NCBI GenBank assembly: GCA_947487925.1
Contig: CANLCA010000011.1
Span: 1 to 15,378, forward strand
DNA from: Verrucomicrobiales bacterium
GTDB taxonomy: Bacteria; Verrucomicrobiota; Verrucomicrobiia; Limisphaerales; F1-80-MAGS106
Direction: 5' to 3'
Length of the DNA: 15,378 nt
Shown here: positions 13,734 through 15,378 of the stretch, piece by piece
Position numbering within the stretch: position 1 is the first letter of the stretch
How the letters are laid out: each line of letters starts with the position of its first letter
Translations under genes and position numbers: made by a program
Notes under the pieces: generated by a model
Databases searched by the model: none
Seen by the model: the letters and a program-made list of their open reading frames with translations, nothing else
What the model was told of the DNA's origin: nothing

Positions 13734-14525
13734 TCATTCTTGGCCTGGAATGGCCTTTGTGCATCCCTTGAACTTCGCCGCCAGCGCTTCGCTGGACCGG
13801 GCCAACAGTCCCAGATCACTGCCCACGGCGACGACTGTGCAACCCAGCGCCAGCCAATGCCTCGCTTCCTGCTCCAAGGGCGCGAGAATGCCCGCCGCTT
13901 TCCCCGCCCGCTGAATCCGGTGAACAGCGTCCTCCACAGCGTCCCGCACTTCCGGATGGCCATTGTCTCCAAGATGCCCCATATCCGCGGCGAGGTCGCT
14001 CGGTCCTATGAAAAGGCCGTCGACCCCATCGACCGCAGCGATCGCTTCAAGGTTTCGAAGCGCGGCGCGGGTCTCCACCTGCACGATCAAGCAAATCTCC
14101 TCGTTGGCACGGGCTTGGTAATCTTTGACTCGCCCGTAGTCATTGGCACGGTGTAGGACAGCGACTCCTCTCGAACCCTGGGGAGGATAGCGCACTGCCA
14201 CGACCGCCGCCCGCGCTTCCTCGACTGTTTGGACGTAGGGGACGAGCAGGTTTTGAGCGCCGACATCCAGAAGACGTTTGATGAGGACCAGGTCGTTCCA
14301 GGCGGGCCTGACAACCGGCGCCGCCGTGCCGCCTGCCATGGCCTGCAGTTGCCTCAGAACCATCGGCAGTTCGTTGGGAGCATGCTCAGTATCGATGAGG
14401 ATCCAATCAAAACCCGCCCTGGCAATGACCTCTGCCGGCACGTTCCCGCACAAGCTGCACCACAAACCAATCTGAGCATGGCCGTTCCTCAGCGACTTTT
14501 TGAATTCATTCACTTTCATTTGCAT
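13734..14525 (-). CDS. HpcH/HpaI-family class II (metal-dependent) aldolase
   Basis: Enzymes of this family cleave 2-keto-3-deoxy acids to pyruvate (or a related oxoacid) and an aldehyde, with a divalent metal. Well-known members are HpaI, GarL and YfaU. The 263 residues carry the family's key positions: the catalytic base His48 in LIDTEHAPNE, Arg73 in VVRPAWND, metal ligands Glu151 in VQVET and Asp177 in GPSDL, plus LLVPYVQTVEEA (93-104), YPPQGSRGVA (113-122) and HRANDYG (125-131). The fold is a TIM barrel. The AGGAGGAGG site can serve the ATG at 14525 or the second ATG at 14519. The MFS gene upstream ends within the ribosome site, so the pair is coupled. This points to catabolism of an imported sugar acid or aromatic-derived acid, but the substrate is not readable from sequence. 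Confidence 0.93.
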   Translation of the reverse strand: MQMKVNEFKKSLRNGHAQIGLWCSLCGNVPAEVIARAGFDWILIDTEHAPNELPMVLRQLQAMAGGTAAPVVRPAWNDLVLIKRLLDVGAQNLLVPYVQTVEEARAAVVAVRYPPQGSRGVAVLHRANDYGRVKDYQARANEEICLIVQVETRAALRNLEAIAAVDGVDGLFIGPSDLAADMGHLGDNGHPEVRDAVEDAVHRIQRAGKAAGILAPLEQEARHWLALGCTVVAVGSDLGLLARSSEALAAKFKGCTKAIPGQE

Positions 14526-14527
14526 GG

Positions 14528-14536
14528 CCTCCTCCT
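14528..14536 (-). promoter_or_regulatory. Strong ribosome binding site AGGAGGAGG for the aldolase
   Basis: On the minus strand the sequence TAGGAGGAGGCCATG overlaps the TAG stop of the MFS gene. It is the strongest Shine-Dalgarno I noticed in the window. With two ATGs (14525 and 14519) it allows spacing of 2-5 or about 8 bases, so the second may be the main start. Confidence 0.8.
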
Positions 14537-15378
14537 ATTTTTCCTCCAACTCGACCTGCCGGTAGCCTCCCTTTGACCGGAAATACCCGATCAGACCCAG
14601 ATAGCAAAGCAGCATGACCGCCGGTAGCACCGCCACTTTGCCCAGCGTCGCTTGGTTGTTTTTTGTGCGAAGACGTTCCACGCTTTCTCGGTCGGATTCT
14701 GGCAGCGCGGCGATCTTGGTTTTGTCGAGGGCCTGAAAAGTGAGGCCGTACTTGGATTGTTTGGGCTCCACGATTTTTGCGTGCAGGTCCGGGTTTTCGG
14801 CCGCCAGCGTCTTGTCCATGAAGTTGTCCTGGATGGTTCCCAGCAAGGGATTGCCGAGAACGCCCACGGCTATCAATCCCACACCCGCGATCGCGCTGAG
14901 AGTGAGCGCGCCCCCTTTAGGGAATTGCTCTGAAACGATACCCAGCGTGGTGGGCCAAAAAAACGTTTTGCCGAGGCCATAACAGGTGGCGGCGAGGAAG
15001 ACCACCGCCGGGGCAGTGCCCGCATTGGCTAGCCAGAACAACCCGATTGAAGCGATGGCGGCGCTGACGGCGAGCAGGCCTAACGGAGAGATGCAATGGA
15101 CTATCGGCCTCGCGCAGAACCGCAGCGCGAACATGATCGCGGAGGTGTAGATCAGCACCCAGTTTCCCGCGTTGGCTCCCAAGTCTTTCAACACCGGCGT
15201 CATCAGCGACGCGATCCAGCTGTCAGTACCCAGCTCGGTCGTAGCCAGTAGCACCATCACCAGCAGCAGGAAGATGAACATCGGACGCCCGAAGCTCCGG
15301 AAACGAGACGCAAACAGTGCCGTGGGCAGCAACGTGATGACGGCGACTGCGGGCAGGTTTAGGTGCGTTCCGAAAACA
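14535..15378 (-). CDS. MFS transporter (N-terminal part beyond window)
   Basis: The frame is open from the right edge to a TAG at 14535, giving 281 residues. A TTG at 15332 is only an internal codon, since the frame continues as VFGTHLNLPAVAVIT to the edge. What is seen is the C-terminal half of a major facilitator permease: hydrophobic helices around FIFLLLVMVLLATTEL, WVLIYTSAIMFALRF, LLAVSAAIASIGLFWLA, VVFLAATCYGLGKTFFWPTTLG and LTLSAIAGVGLIAVGVLGNPLLG. A hydrophilic segment of about 65 residues follows, then a last helix (VAVLPAVMLLCYLGLIGYF) and a charged tail. The long soluble insert before the last helix is unusual for MFS generally, although I associate it with verrucomicrobial and planctomycete homologues. 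It shares the transcript with the aldolase, so its substrate is probably the acid that enzyme cleaves. Confidence 0.88.
   Translation of the reverse strand, partial: VFGTHLNLPAVAVITLLPTALFASRFRSFGRPMFIFLLLVMVLLATTELGTDSWIASLMTPVLKDLGANAGNWVLIYTSAIMFALRFCARPIVHCISPLGLLAVSAAIASIGLFWLANAGTAPAVVFLAATCYGLGKTFFWPTTLGIVSEQFPKGGALTLSAIAGVGLIAVGVLGNPLLGTIQDNFMDKTLAAENPDLHAKIVEPKQSKYGLTFQALDKTKIAALPESDRESVERLRTKNNQATLGKVAVLPAVMLLCYLGLIGYFRSKGGYRQVELEEK

Noticed and set aside
1..15378. Search by eye for CRISPR arrays, tRNA, rRNA, transposases, phage or defence genes
   Set aside because: No regularly spaced repeats, no cloverleaf I could recognise, and no such protein families in any frame.

Overview
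The window looks like ordinary chromosomal DNA of a moderately GC-rich Gram-negative bacterium. It is most likely a member of the Verrucomicrobiota, of Pedosphaera/Limisphaera type. That placement is an inference from protein style: a secreted LamG-like protein, a membrane-anchored HEAT-repeat protein with a 'GKPLRYWL' motif, a Tat-exported Rieske protein with a C-terminal beta-sandwich-like tail, and an MFS permease with a long charged insert near its C-terminus. It does not come from a marker gene. Every gene I can support is on the minus strand except one Sel1-repeat lipoprotein.

Layout from left to right. (1) 1-713: 5' part of a secreted hypothetical protein that runs off the left edge. 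(2) 994-1965: exported alpha/beta hydrolase, with a hairpin just upstream of its start. (3) 3822 down to 2263: a tight cluster of ispF (isoprenoid precursor synthesis), a 93-residue conserved-looking hypothetical, and a PuuD-like class I glutamine amidotransferase. (4) 3940-4761: anchored HEAT-repeat protein, divergent from the Sel1 lipoprotein at 5076-5768. (5) 10503 down to 6180: oppA-oppB-oppC peptide-type ABC importer genes followed after 54 bp by a Tat-Rieske protein. No ATPase subunits are present. (6) 13600 down to 10981: pgk-tpiA-secG, a common bacterial glycolysis/secretion gene order but here without gapA in front. (7) 15378 down to 13734: an MFS permease (cut by the right edge) followed by a HpcH/HpaI-type class II aldolase. 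The two are tightly coupled and probably take up and cleave a sugar acid.

The intergenic regions hold the less ordinary signals. A diverged 126-bp direct repeat occurs at 5829-5954 and 10539-10664. A short relative of its inner edge forms one arm of the hairpin before the alpha/beta hydrolase. Palindromic, REP-like sequences lie in the oppA-secG gap and next to the HEAT gene. A hairpin plus T-run abuts the pgk start codon.

I found no CRISPR array, tRNA, rRNA, phage, transposase or defence system, and nothing that amounts to a clearly new multi-gene system. The best leads are the interspersed repeat family, the Rieske protein linked to an ATPase-less peptide importer, and the small protein coupled to ispF.
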